A stretch of DNA of 10,370 nt from Pseudorhodobacter antarcticus (GCA_945897655.1 CAMDHB010000092.1:1-10370), one strand, 5' to 3'. Shown: positions 1 through 6,933, counted from the stretch's first letter. Notes: generated from the letters alone by a model not told the origin. Numbers and translations: made by a program.

Positions 1-2
1 TT

Positions 3-1790
3 CCCGAAAATGCCGCGCTGATGCAACCGGGCGTGACCTTTGAAACCCTGCTGCGCCACAGCCTTGCATCGGGTCAGTTGGGTCAGGAACCCGCTCAGGA
101 CGATTGGTTCGCCAACCGCCTCCGCCAGTTTCGTCAGGCCAGCGGCACATCCGAAACCCAGTTGCCCGATGGCCGCTGGGTTCAGGAATCCGACCACGCC
201 ACCCCCGATGGGGGCCGCGTCGGCCTGCGGTTTGACATCACCGCGCTGAAACTGGCCGAACAACGTGCCCTGGCCGACCGCTCCGCCGCGATGGAGGCCA
301 GTCAGGACGGCATCGCCATCACCGATGCCGAAGGCCGCTTCCTGTACATGAACCGCGCCCATCAGGCGATGTTCGGCTTCGCGACCGAGGCCGAGGTGAT
401 CGGAAAACCCTGGTCCACCGTCTATGGCCCCTATGAGGCCAAATGGATTCAAGGCAATGCCATGCCCGCGCTCTTTGCCAATGGGCGTTGGACCGGCGAA
501 CTGACCGGACGAACAACCGCTGGTCAGCCGGTGGATCAGGACGTCGCCCTGACCCTCAACAAGGATGGCGGTATCCTTTGGATCACCCGCGACATCAGTA
601 CCCGCCGCCGCGAGGCCGCCGAACGCGAACGCCTGCGCGAAGAATTGCACCTGGCCCAACGCCGCGAGGTTGTGGGCCAGCTGGCCGCCGGCCTTGCCCA
701 TGATTTCAACAACTTGCTGGCCACCATCGCCGGCAGCGCCTCGCTGATCGAAACCGCCGCCGACCCTGGCAGCGTCATCGCCATCGGCGCCAACCGGATC
801 GAGGCTGCAACGGCCCAGGCCGCCGGTCTGGTCAAACGCCTTCTGGCCATGGGCGCCCGCCCCGCCGACCGCCAGACGCTCGACCTGCGCCAACCCGTGC
901 GCGACGCCACCGAACTCGCCCGCGCCAGCCTCAAATCCCCGCACCGCCTGTCCCTTTTCCTGCCGCCCGACCCGATCAACGCCACCGTCGATCCGACAGA
1001 CATCCTGCAAGTCGTGCTGAACCTGATCATCAACGCACGCGATGCGATGGGTCAACAGGCCGGCGACATCGCCGTCAAACTGGCCGAAGCGTCCACCGCC
1101 GACCTGTCCGGTCCCTTCGCCGCCGGCAAACTGGACATCACCCGCCGGCATGTCTGCCTCAGCATCACTGACACCGGTCCCGGGATGGACCCCGACCTCG
1201 CCGCCAGCGTGTTCAAACCCTATGTCTCGACCAAAGGTGACAAGGGAACCGGCCTTGGCCTGGCCATCGTCGCTTCTGTCGTCACGGCCAATGGCGGCGC
1301 GGTGTGTCTGGAAACCGCGCCAGGCCTTGGCACCCGCTTTGCCATCCTTTGGCCCGTCACCGATCAGACCCATGCCACGGCCCCTGCCCCCGTCACCGGC
1401 ATCACTGGCAGGCTGGACGGGCGCACGATTCTGGTGGTGGATGACCAGAAAGACGTGCTCGACGTCCTGACAGCGATGCTTGAGGCTGCGGGGGCCGAGG
1501 TCGCCCCCTCAACCGAACCCGCCGACATCCTTGCCGCCGTCGAGGGCGATCCCACAGCCTGGGATCTGGTGATCACAGACTACGACATGCCCGGCATGAA
1601 CGGCTCTGAACTGGCGCTCGCCGTCAACGCCCATGCCCCACAGGTCCCGGTCATCCTGGTGACCGCCCTTGCTGGCATCGCAGGCCGCGCCGGTGCGGGC
1701 TTCGACACGGTTCTGGCCAAACCTGTCGATCGCGCCGCGCTTGTCATGGCGGCGGAAACCGCCATACTCAGGACAAAACCAAAGGTATAG
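3..1790 (+). CDS. Hybrid sensor histidine kinase with PAS domains and C-terminal receiver (5' partial)
   Basis: Cytosolic-looking hybrid kinase that would autophosphorylate on His and pass phosphate to its own or a partner receiver. Numbering from the Met codon at 21: PAS-like region about 1-75 (ending LRFDITALK), a second PAS about 85-195, coiled linker about 195-215, H-box AHDFNN with His227, N-box NLIINARDAM (Asn338), G1 DTGPGMD (384-390), G2 GTGLGLA (409-415), then a receiver at 468-585 with acidic pair Asp474/Asp475, phosphoacceptor Asp520 in DYDMPGMNG, Thr548 and Lys567. No membrane segment is visible in this part. The frame is open back to the window edge and the residues before Met21 (PENAAL) continue a PAS-like pattern. 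No ribosome site precedes codon 21, so the true start lies upstream. It is probably co-transcribed with the response regulator 4 bp downstream. The input signal is unknown. Confidence 0.93.
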   Translation, partial: PENAALMQPGVTFETLLRHSLASGQLGQEPAQDDWFANRLRQFRQASGTSETQLPDGRWVQESDHATPDGGRVGLRFDITALKLAEQRALADRSAAMEASQDGIAITDAEGRFLYMNRAHQAMFGFATEAEVIGKPWSTVYGPYEAKWIQGNAMPALFANGRWTGELTGRTTAGQPVDQDVALTLNKDGGILWITRDISTRRREAAERERLREELHLAQRREVVGQLAAGLAHDFNNLLATIAGSASLIETAADPGSVIAIGANRIEAATAQAAGLVKRLLAMGARPADRQTLDLRQPVRDATELARASLKSPHRLSLFLPPDPINATVDPTDILQVVLNLIINARDAMGQQAGDIAVKLAEASTADLSGPFAAGKLDITRRHVCLSITDTGPGMDPDLAASVFKPYVSTKGDKGTGLGLAIVASVVTANGGAVCLETAPGLGTRFAILWPVTDQTHATAPAPVTGITGRLDGRTILVVDDQKDVLDVLTAMLEAAGAEVAPSTEPADILAAVEGDPTAWDLVITDYDMPGMNGSELALAVNAHAPQVPVILVTALAGIAGRAGAGFDTVLAKPVDRAALVMAAETAILRTKPKV

Positions 1791-1794
1791 ATTG

Positions 1795-2409
1795 ATGCGA
1801 GTTTTGATTGCCGATGACCACGATTTGTTGCGCGATACATTGGAACTTTGGTTCCGTCAGGAAAACATCACTGTTACCCCCGCCCGCGACCTGCCCTCCG
1901 CCCTGGCCGAGGTGGCAAAGGCCGACCCGTTTGATCTGATCCTCCTCGATTACGGCATGCCCGGCATGAACGGCCTGGAAGGTCTGAAAATCGCCCTGAC
2001 GTCTGGCCGCAATGCCCGCGTCGCCCTGATGTCCGGCATCGCCCCGCGTGAGGTTGCCGAACAGGCGCTTGAGATGGGGGCCGCAGGCTTCCTGCCCAAA
2101 ACCCTGCCCGCCAAATCCCTGGTCAATGCCGTCCGCTTCATGGCGATGGGCGAGAAATACGCCCCCATCGACTTCATGACCGCCGCGACCGAGGCGGCGC
2201 CTGTCAACGCTCTGGCCGAAAAGCTGTCACCCCGCGAATTGCAGGTGTTGCAGGGCCTGTGCGCAGGCAAGGCCAACAAGGAAATCGCCCGCGACCTTGG
2301 CATTCAGGAACCGACGGTCAAGCTGCACATGAAAACGCTTTACCGCAAGATCGGCGTCAACAACCGCACCCAGGCTGCGATGACCGCCAAAGAGGCAGGG
2401 TTGTTTTAG
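1795..2409 (+). CDS. LuxR/NarL-family DNA-binding response regulator
   Basis: A 204-residue two-domain transcription regulator. The receiver spans about 1-118, with Asp7/Asp8, phosphoacceptor Asp52 in DYGMPGMNG and Lys102. The LuxR-type helix-turn-helix spans about 143-200 (LSPRELQVLQGLCAGKANKE, then IARDLGI and EPTVKLHMKTLYRKIGV). The start at 1795 is chosen because the protein then opens with MRVLIADDHD, the standard receiver beta-1 strand and acidic pair. AAAGG at 1781-1785 gives a ribosome site about 9 nt upstream; a longer frame back to 1669 would overlap the kinase. It lies 4 bp after the kinase stop, so the pair is very likely a cognate two-component system. Its phosphoacceptor loop is nearly identical to that of the kinase's own receiver (DYDMPGMNG). 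Target genes cannot be told from the sequence. Confidence 0.95.
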   Translation: MRVLIADDHDLLRDTLELWFRQENITVTPARDLPSALAEVAKADPFDLILLDYGMPGMNGLEGLKIALTSGRNARVALMSGIAPREVAEQALEMGAAGFLPKTLPAKSLVNAVRFMAMGEKYAPIDFMTAATEAAPVNALAEKLSPRELQVLQGLCAGKANKEIARDLGIQEPTVKLHMKTLYRKIGVNNRTQAAMTAKEAGLF

Positions 2410-2422
2410 GGCGACCCCTAAA
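2405..2422. repeat. Palindrome spanning both convergent stop codons
   Basis: TTTAGGG (2405-2411) and CCCTAAA (2416-2422) form a perfect 7-bp dyad around the loop CGAC. The TAG stop of the response regulator (2407-2409) and the reverse-strand TAG of ugpC (2418-2420) both lie within the arms. It may be a weak bidirectional terminator for the two convergent units, but neither strand has a run of T after the stem, so termination is unproven. Confidence 0.5.
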
Positions 2423-3521
2423 CCACCAACTCCGGCTGCGCCACCGCCTCACGCGCCCGCAAACGCTTGCCCGTATCTGCGGCAAACAGATGCACCGACC
2501 CCGCCTCCACCCGAATGCCCATCGGTTTGCCTTGCTCGACCGGCGGCTTGTCGGCTGACAGAACAGACAGGGTCAGATCCTCGAACTGAAAATGATACAG
2601 CCGCGACGGGCCCAATTCTTCCGAGAATTCAAAGGTCGCATCAAACGCCCCCTTGCCCGCCGGCACCAGCGTCAACTCCTCAGGCCGTAACCCGATTTGC
2701 GCCAACGACCCGTTGTGTGCTACGGCCAAAGCCTGCGGCAGCGGGATCTTGCCGCCATTGGCCAGCATCACGCCCCCCGCCACAATCTGCCCCGACAGGA
2801 AGTTCATCGCAGGCGACCCGATGAACCCGCCCACATAAACCGACGCCGGGCTATGATAAATCTCTTCGGGCGTGCCGACCTGTTCGATATTGCCCTTGTT
2901 CATCACCACCAACCGGTCGGCCAGCGTCATCCCCTCTTGCTGGTCATGGGTCACAAACACCGATGTCGCCTTGATCCGGTTGTGAATGCGGCGAATTTCG
3001 TGCCGCATCTGCACGCGCAGCTTGGCATCCAGGTTCGACAACGGCTCGTCAAACAAAAACACACGCGGCTCGCGGATGATCGCCCGCGCCATCGCAACCC
3101 GCTGCCGCTGGCCGCCCGACAACTGGCCGGGCCTACGGTCCAGAAACTCGGACAAGCCAACCGATGCCGCCACGACCCGCACCTTTTCCAACCGCTCCGC
3201 CTTGGCCATGCCCGACACCTTCAGCGCATAGCCGATATTCTCCGCCACCGTCATATGCGGGTACAGGGCATAGTTCTGAAACACCATCGCACAACCCCGC
3301 TCGCGCGGTTCCAGATCGTTCACTACTGTGCCCGCAATCGCAATCTGCCCGGCCGAGATGCTCTCCAACCCCGCAATCATCCGCAGCAGGGTCGATTTCC
3401 CACAACCCGACGGCCCAAGGATGACAATGAACTCGCCATTGGCAATCTCAAGGTTGACGCCATGCACCACCTCGTCCTTGCCATAGCTTTTCCGCACGTC
3501 ACTAATCGAGATATTGGCCAT
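2418..3521 (-). CDS. ugpC: Ugp-type ABC importer ATP-binding protein
   Basis: Cytoplasmic ATPase subunit (367 aa) that powers the UgpA/UgpE permease; family MalK/UgpC/MsmK. Walker A GPSGCGKST at 36-44, Q-loop Gln82, signature LSGGQ at 134-138, Walker B VFLFDEP with Asp158/Glu159, switch His192 in THDQQEG. After about residue 235 comes the MalK-like regulatory domain (GGFIGSPAMNF, then IGLRPEEL at about 277-284). The length fits the family (about 355-370). Start: AGGGGG lies about 6 nt before the ATG, in the 9-bp gap after ugpE. It is the last gene of the operon. No ugpQ phosphodiesterase gene follows; the operon ends head-on against the response regulator. The ATPase alone cannot reveal the substrate, so the ugp name rests on the neighbouring permeases and binding protein. 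Confidence 0.93.
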   Translation of the reverse strand: MANISISDVRKSYGKDEVVHGVNLEIANGEFIVILGPSGCGKSTLLRMIAGLESISAGQIAIAGTVVNDLEPRERGCAMVFQNYALYPHMTVAENIGYALKVSGMAKAERLEKVRVVAASVGLSEFLDRRPGQLSGGQRQRVAMARAIIREPRVFLFDEPLSNLDAKLRVQMRHEIRRIHNRIKATSVFVTHDQQEGMTLADRLVVMNKGNIEQVGTPEEIYHSPASVYVGGFIGSPAMNFLSGQIVAGGVMLANGGKIPLPQALAVAHNGSLAQIGLRPEELTLVPAGKGAFDATFEFSEELGPSRLYHFQFEDLTLSVLSADKPPVEQGKPMGIRVEAGSVHLFAADTGKRLRAREAVAQPELVV

Positions 3522-3530
3522 GTCAGCCCC

Positions 3531-4457
3531 CTATTTATCGGTATTGATCAGGCCGCGCACGAACCAGCGCTGCATGAAGATGACAACCAGAATGGGCGGA
3601 ACCATCACGATCAGCGTTCCCGCCATCGCAATGTTCCACTTGGCAACCTCTCCTCCGGTCGAGGTGATCTTGGGAACCAGCCGCCCCAACTCGACCGCAA
3701 CCATGCCGTAGGATTGGTCGGTGATCACCAGAAGCGGCCAAAGATACTGGTTCCAGGAATAGACGAACATGATCGTCGCCAGTGCCGCGATATTGGTCAC
3801 CGACAAGGGCACCAAAATCTCGCGCAAAAACCGCACCGGCCCCGCCCCATCCATCTTGGCCGCTTCGACCAGTTCATCCGGAATGGTCAGGAAAAACTGC
3901 CGGTACAGGAACGTCCCCGTCGCCGTGGCCACCAAGGGCATGATGAGGCCGGTATAGGAGTTGAGCAGGTTCCACTCCAACGCCACCTCGATCCCCGTCA
4001 CGGCATTGATTGCCCATGTCAGCCCGGTCACATCCATGAACACCTGAAACGGCTGCAACGCATTGGCCGCCACCGCATAGGTCGGCACAATCCGCACCTC
4101 CAAGGGCAGCATCAGCGTGATGAACACCGCCCAGAAGATCGGCATCCGCAACCGATGGTCAAAGAACACGATGCCAAAGGCCGTGATGCAGGCCAGCACG
4201 ATCTTGCCCACCACCACCCCAAAAGCCACGATAAAGGTGTTCAGGAACTTTTCCCCGAACTTCGCCTTCTCCCAGGCCACACCCATGTTGACCCACAACT
4301 GGTCACCGGGAAACATCTTGGGCGGTATGGCCGACACGTCCTTCAAATCCAGACTGGCCGCAACCAGCACCAGATACATCGGGAAAATCATCAAGATCAG
4401 ACCCGACAGCAGGATCAGATGCGTCACGATGTTCAAAATCGGGGTACGTTCGATCAT
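3531..4457 (-). CDS. ugpE: Ugp-type ABC transporter inner-membrane permease, UgpE-like
   Basis: MalG-type permease (308 aa) forming the translocation pore with UgpA. It has a cytoplasmic N-terminus, then hydrophobic segments at about 12-33, 72-98, 107-122, 168-190, 219-245 and 278-297. The EAA coupling loop is DELVEAAKMDGAGPVRFLRE (194-213), which contacts UgpC. The N-terminal pattern (MIERTPILNIVTH), the ITLMLPLEVRI stretch and the C-terminus (MQRWFVRGLINTDK) closely match my recollection of E. coli UgpE. Relative to E. coli (281 aa), about 28 extra residues appear near 136-164, between TM3 and TM4. The ATG overlaps the ugpA stop by 4 nt (ATGA), implying translational coupling. CAAGGTG within the ugpA 3' end may be the ribosome site. 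Confidence 0.93.
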   Translation of the reverse strand: MIERTPILNIVTHLILLSGLILMIFPMYLVLVAASLDLKDVSAIPPKMFPGDQLWVNMGVAWEKAKFGEKFLNTFIVAFGVVVGKIVLACITAFGIVFFDHRLRMPIFWAVFITLMLPLEVRIVPTYAVAANALQPFQVFMDVTGLTWAINAVTGIEVALEWNLLNSYTGLIMPLVATATGTFLYRQFFLTIPDELVEAAKMDGAGPVRFLREILVPLSVTNIAALATIMFVYSWNQYLWPLLVITDQSYGMVAVELGRLVPKITSTGGEVAKWNIAMAGTLIVMVPPILVVIFMQRWFVRGLINTDK

Positions 4458-5335
4458 GTGTAGTGCACCTTGCGTTCGATATAGCGGAACTGGACGACCG
4501 TCAGGGCCACGACCAGGAACATCAGGATGATCGACTGCGCCGCCGCCCCCGAATAATCCAACCCCTGAAAACCGTCGTTGAAGATCTTGTAAACCATCAG
4601 GTTCGTCGCCCGCGCCGGGCCACCCCCCGTCATGGTGTCCACGATGCCGAAACTGTCGGTGAAACTGTCGGTGATGTTGATGACCAGCACGAAAAAGAAC
4701 GTCGGCGCCAGCAGCGGCAACTGAATATCCCGCATCCGCCGCAGTACCCGCGCACCGTCCATCGCCCCCGCCTCCAGCAGGCTGCGCGGAATGCTCTGCA
4801 ACCCGGCCAGAAAGAAGATGAAGTTATAGGCAATCTGCTTCCACGCCCCCGCCACGATCACCATGATCATCGCATGCGTGCCATTGCCATTCGGGTCCCA
4901 TGCCCCCGGAAAAGCGTCGTTCAGATACAGCATGATCCCGGCACCGGGGTTGAAGATGAACCGAAACGCCAACCCCACCGCCGGGGCCGCAATCGCATAG
5001 GGCCAGATCATCCCAATCTTGTACGCCTTGAACCCGCGCAACTGCCGGTCCACGAACACCGCCAGGATCAGCGCCATGCCCACCGACAATACCGTCGCGC
5101 CAATGGCATAAACGACCGAAACCTGAACCGAATACCAATACAGATCGTCAAACAGGATCGCCGCAAAATTATCAAACCCTACCCAGGTGTTCCCGCCACC
5201 CCAGGGCTGTTCCAGCGTAAAGGCCCAATACATCGCTTGACTGGTCGGCCAATAGAAAAACACAAAGATGATCAGCAGTTGCGGCGCCACCATCAGGGCG
5301 GCCACCCAGTTGTTCTTGAACACAGCGCGTTTCAT
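4454..5335 (-). CDS. ugpA: Ugp-type ABC transporter inner-membrane permease, UgpA-like
   Basis: MalF-type permease (293 aa, close to the 295 of E. coli UgpA). It starts MKRAVFKNNWVAALMVAPQL; hydrophobic spans at about 11-32, 70-96, 108-129, 154-178, 207-228 and 263-284. The EAA loop is RSLLEAGAMDGARVLRRMRD (184-203). The motifs WKQIAYNFIFF, LQSIPRSLLEA and VVQFRYIERKVHY at the C-terminus closely match recalled UgpA. It pairs with UgpE in the inner membrane to pass substrate from UgpB. The ribosome site AAGGGGG lies about 6 nt before the ATG, just after the hairpin that separates it from ugpB. Its last codons overlap the ugpE start. Confidence 0.94.
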   Translation of the reverse strand: MKRAVFKNNWVAALMVAPQLLIIFVFFYWPTSQAMYWAFTLEQPWGGGNTWVGFDNFAAILFDDLYWYSVQVSVVYAIGATVLSVGMALILAVFVDRQLRGFKAYKIGMIWPYAIAAPAVGLAFRFIFNPGAGIMLYLNDAFPGAWDPNGNGTHAMIMVIVAGAWKQIAYNFIFFLAGLQSIPRSLLEAGAMDGARVLRRMRDIQLPLLAPTFFFVLVINITDSFTDSFGIVDTMTGGGPARATNLMVYKIFNDGFQGLDYSGAAAQSIILMFLVVALTVVQFRYIERKVHYT

Positions 5336-5350
5336 GGCAGACCCCCTTCC

Positions 5351-5384
5351 AAAAATGCCTTCCCCGGCAGGCCGCCGGGGAAGG
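5351..5384 (-). terminator. Hairpin plus T-tract between ugpB and ugpA (likely leaky terminator/mRNA stabiliser)
   Basis: A perfect 11-bp GC-rich stem (5358-5368 with 5374-5384) around a 5-nt loop sits about 16 nt after the ugpB stop. On the transcribed strand it is followed by CATTTTT, which resembles an intrinsic terminator. Because ugpA, ugpE and ugpC follow in close order without another clear promoter, it probably terminates only part of transcription and protects the ugpB message, giving more binding protein than permease. This arrangement is known for other binding-protein-dependent operons. Confidence 0.75.
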
Positions 5385-5400
5385 GTCGGTGCGTGTCAGA

Positions 5401-6732
5401 TCACGGCAGGGTCTTGCCCGCATAGGTCTTGGCGAACTTGGCCAGCATGGCGTTCGAACGCTCAACCGCGGTGTCCAGCGCCTCTTGCATGGTCTTCTGA
5501 CCAGCCAAGGCAGCCTCAACCTCAGACTTCCACTCAGCCCGGGTCTGGATCATGCTGCCCAAACGGTAGCCACGGGTCAGCGGGCCCGGCTCGGTGAAGG
5601 TCAGCGACGTCATGGCAACTTCACGGCCCTTGTAGGGGGCAGCAGAGTAGAAACCTTCAGCCGTCAGCTGTTCAAAGGCGGCTTTCGTGACAGGGATGTA
5701 GCCGGTGTTGGATACCCACCACTTTTCCGATTCTGCCGTCGCCAGGAACTTCATGTACTCTGCTGCACCGCGGTACTCGTCTTCCGACTTGCCCGACAGA
5801 ACCCAAAGTGAGGCGCCACCCACGACCGAATTGTGACGCGTCGTGCCTTCAAAGATCGGCAGCATCGCCACGTCCCAGGTCAGACCCTCGACACCCTTGA
5901 GGTGAACCGAAGAATGCGACGCGATGGAACCGAAATAGAACGAACAGATGTTCTGGGCAAAGGCGTCCTGGGACGTCATGCCAGTGGCCGCCGTCTTGAT
6001 CTCGGCAAGACCTTCGGTGATCCAGCGCTGGATGTTTTCCATATGCTTGACGTGCATCGTGGTGTTGTAGGTGAACTCGGTGTCCAGCCCGTCATAGCCG
6101 TTGTTGTTCGTGGCAATCCCGATGTTGTGGATGGCCGAGAACTGCTCCAGATCGATCCACACCGACGGCTCATAGCCATAGGCGCAACGGGCCGGGTCAG
6201 CGTCCTTGACGGCCTTCAGCGCGGCTTCGAACTCTTCCCAGGTGGTCGGTGCTGCAACGCCAGCCTTTTCAAGATCGGCGACGTTGTAGTACATCACAGC
6301 GGTGGACGAGTTGAACGGCATCGAGAACAGCTCGCCCTTGGACGAGGAGTAGTAGTTCTTGATCCCCGGGAAATAGTTGTCCCAGTCGATTTCAATGTTG
6401 AAATCGGCCATCATCTTCTGCACCGGATAGAACTCGCCCGACATCATCAGGTCGGCGGTACCAGCGTCAAACGACTGCAGGATGGTCGGGGCCTTGCCGG
6501 CGCGGAAAGCGGCGATGGCGGACTGGACGACCAGTTCATAGCCATCATAGCCGGTGCAAACGGCTTCGTACTGGTCTTGCGACGCGTTGAACCGGTTGCA
6601 GGTCTCGGCCAGGGTTGCACCCAGATCGCCGGTCAGGCCGTACCAGTATTCGAACTTGATTTTTTCAGCGGATGCGGTCGTGGCAAAGCAAGCCACGGCC
6701 AGCGCGGCAAGCGCCGGGTAGGTCTTGGTCAT
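5401..6732 (-). CDS. ugpB: Periplasmic glycerol-3-phosphate/glycerophosphodiester-type solute-binding protein
   Basis: Extracellular solute-binding protein family 1 (443 aa), the periplasmic receptor of the UgpAEC importer. Residues 1-22 are a Sec signal peptide (TKTY, a hydrophobic core, then ATTASA before EKIKF). The start at 6732 is preferred: GGGAG lies 7 nt before it but only 1 nt before the in-frame ATG at 6738. A longer frame to 6834 would add a non-signal extension. Matches to recalled E. coli UgpB include AIAAFRAGKAPTILQ, MPFNSSTAVMYYN, VVGGASLWV, TGYIPVTKAAF, and ALDTAVER. Equivalents of ligand residues: Tyr42 kept (Tyr65), Ser121 kept (Ser143), Arg374 kept (Arg390), but Glu66 is Asp89 and Trp169 aligns with Pro189. 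The substrate may therefore differ from G3P. It is the first gene of the operon. Confidence 0.92.
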   Translation of the reverse strand: MTKTYPALAALAVACFATTASAEKIKFEYWYGLTGDLGATLAETCNRFNASQDQYEAVCTGYDGYELVVQSAIAAFRAGKAPTILQSFDAGTADLMMSGEFYPVQKMMADFNIEIDWDNYFPGIKNYYSSSKGELFSMPFNSSTAVMYYNVADLEKAGVAAPTTWEEFEAALKAVKDADPARCAYGYEPSVWIDLEQFSAIHNIGIATNNNGYDGLDTEFTYNTTMHVKHMENIQRWITEGLAEIKTAATGMTSQDAFAQNICSFYFGSIASHSSVHLKGVEGLTWDVAMLPIFEGTTRHNSVVGGASLWVLSGKSEDEYRGAAEYMKFLATAESEKWWVSNTGYIPVTKAAFEQLTAEGFYSAAPYKGREVAMTSLTFTEPGPLTRGYRLGSMIQTRAEWKSEVEAALAGQKTMQEALDTAVERSNAMLAKFAKTYAGKTLP

Positions 6733-6761
6733 CGTCATTCTCCCGTGTGGACACCCTTGCG

Positions 6762-6783
6762 GCAGGCGGGGTGTGTCGCCTGC
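6762..6783 (-). promoter_or_regulatory. GC-rich hairpin in the ugpB 5' leader
   Basis: GCAGGCG (6762-6768) and CGCCTGC (6777-6783) form a perfect 7-bp stem with an 8-nt loop, about 30 nt before the preferred ugpB start. If transcribed, it would fold just upstream of the ribosome site. No T-run follows it, so it is not an obvious attenuator. Confidence 0.4.
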
Positions 6784-6786
6784 GTA

Positions 6787-6809
6787 GGCCCGTTCTGTAT
6801 CAATGGGCC
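6787..6809. repeat. Short inverted repeat upstream of ugpB
   Basis: GGCCC (6787-6791) and GGGCC (6805-6809) flank a 13-nt AT-richer centre. It may be a second leader hairpin or part of a protein-binding site. Five base pairs alone is weak support in GC-rich DNA. Confidence 0.25.
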
Positions 6810-6816
6810 GACAATT

Positions 6817-6832
6817 GTTTGAACGTTTGATC
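6817..6832. promoter_or_regulatory. Tandem octamer, candidate operator for the ugp operon
   Basis: GTTTGAAC is followed directly by GTTTGATC: two head-to-tail octamers differing at one base, in an AT-rich island (6811-6834) inside GC-rich DNA, 85-100 bp before the ugpB start. Tandem direct repeats are a known operator style of several regulator families, including DeoR/GlpR-type and PhoB-type proteins. The bases do not match the PhoB box I recall, so the regulator is unassigned. Confidence 0.35.
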
Positions 6833-6841
6833 AAGGCTTTG

Positions 6842-6929
6842 TAACGGTCTGGCGGTGCCGTCTACGCGTGGGACAGAAACTTTACCCATGTGTTTCCGTA
6901 GGTTAACACCGCCAGTTCACGAACCGTTA
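6842..6929. repeat. Two-block inverted repeat between the phosphodiesterase and ugpB
   Basis: TAACGGT (6842-6848) with CTGGCGGTG (6849-6857) is matched by CACCGCCAG (6907-6915) and ACCGTTA (6923-6929): 16 paired bases in two blocks. A 7-nt interruption, TTCACGA (6916-6922), is present on one side only, and a 49-nt centre separates the arms. The interruption helps form a small dyad, GTTC-AC-GAAC (6915-6924). It begins 4 bp after the phosphodiesterase stop. It could be a 3' stabilising structure for the upstream transcript or paired operators. Confidence 0.55.
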
Positions 6930-6933
6930 ACTA

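Larger units (their letters stand above)
6733..6933 (-). promoter_or_regulatory. Leader and promoter region upstream of ugpB
   Basis: A 201-bp gap between the phosphodiesterase stop and the ugpB start. It holds a tandem octamer, a broken inverted repeat and two leader hairpins (listed separately). This density of symmetry suggests that ugpBAEC has its own regulated promoter here rather than depending only on read-through from the upstream cassette. I could not find a convincing -35/-10 pair. GATACA on the reverse strand within 6787-6809, about 16 nt after TTCAAA, is a weak possibility only. Confidence 0.5.

Noticed and set aside
2697..4463. 588-codon open frame on the + strand opposite ugpC and ugpE
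   Set aside because: It is antisense to two clear transporter genes. Its translation is rich in His, Arg, Gln and Pro, typical of a shadow frame in GC-rich DNA, with no recognisable domain and no convincing ribosome site.
4463..5425. 320-codon + strand frame opposite ugpA
   Set aside because: Shadow of ugpA with Arg/His/Pro-rich composition and no family signature.
5833..6822. 329-codon + strand frame opposite ugpB
   Set aside because: Antisense shadow; ugpB has a signal peptide and conserved motifs over its full length, and this frame has none.
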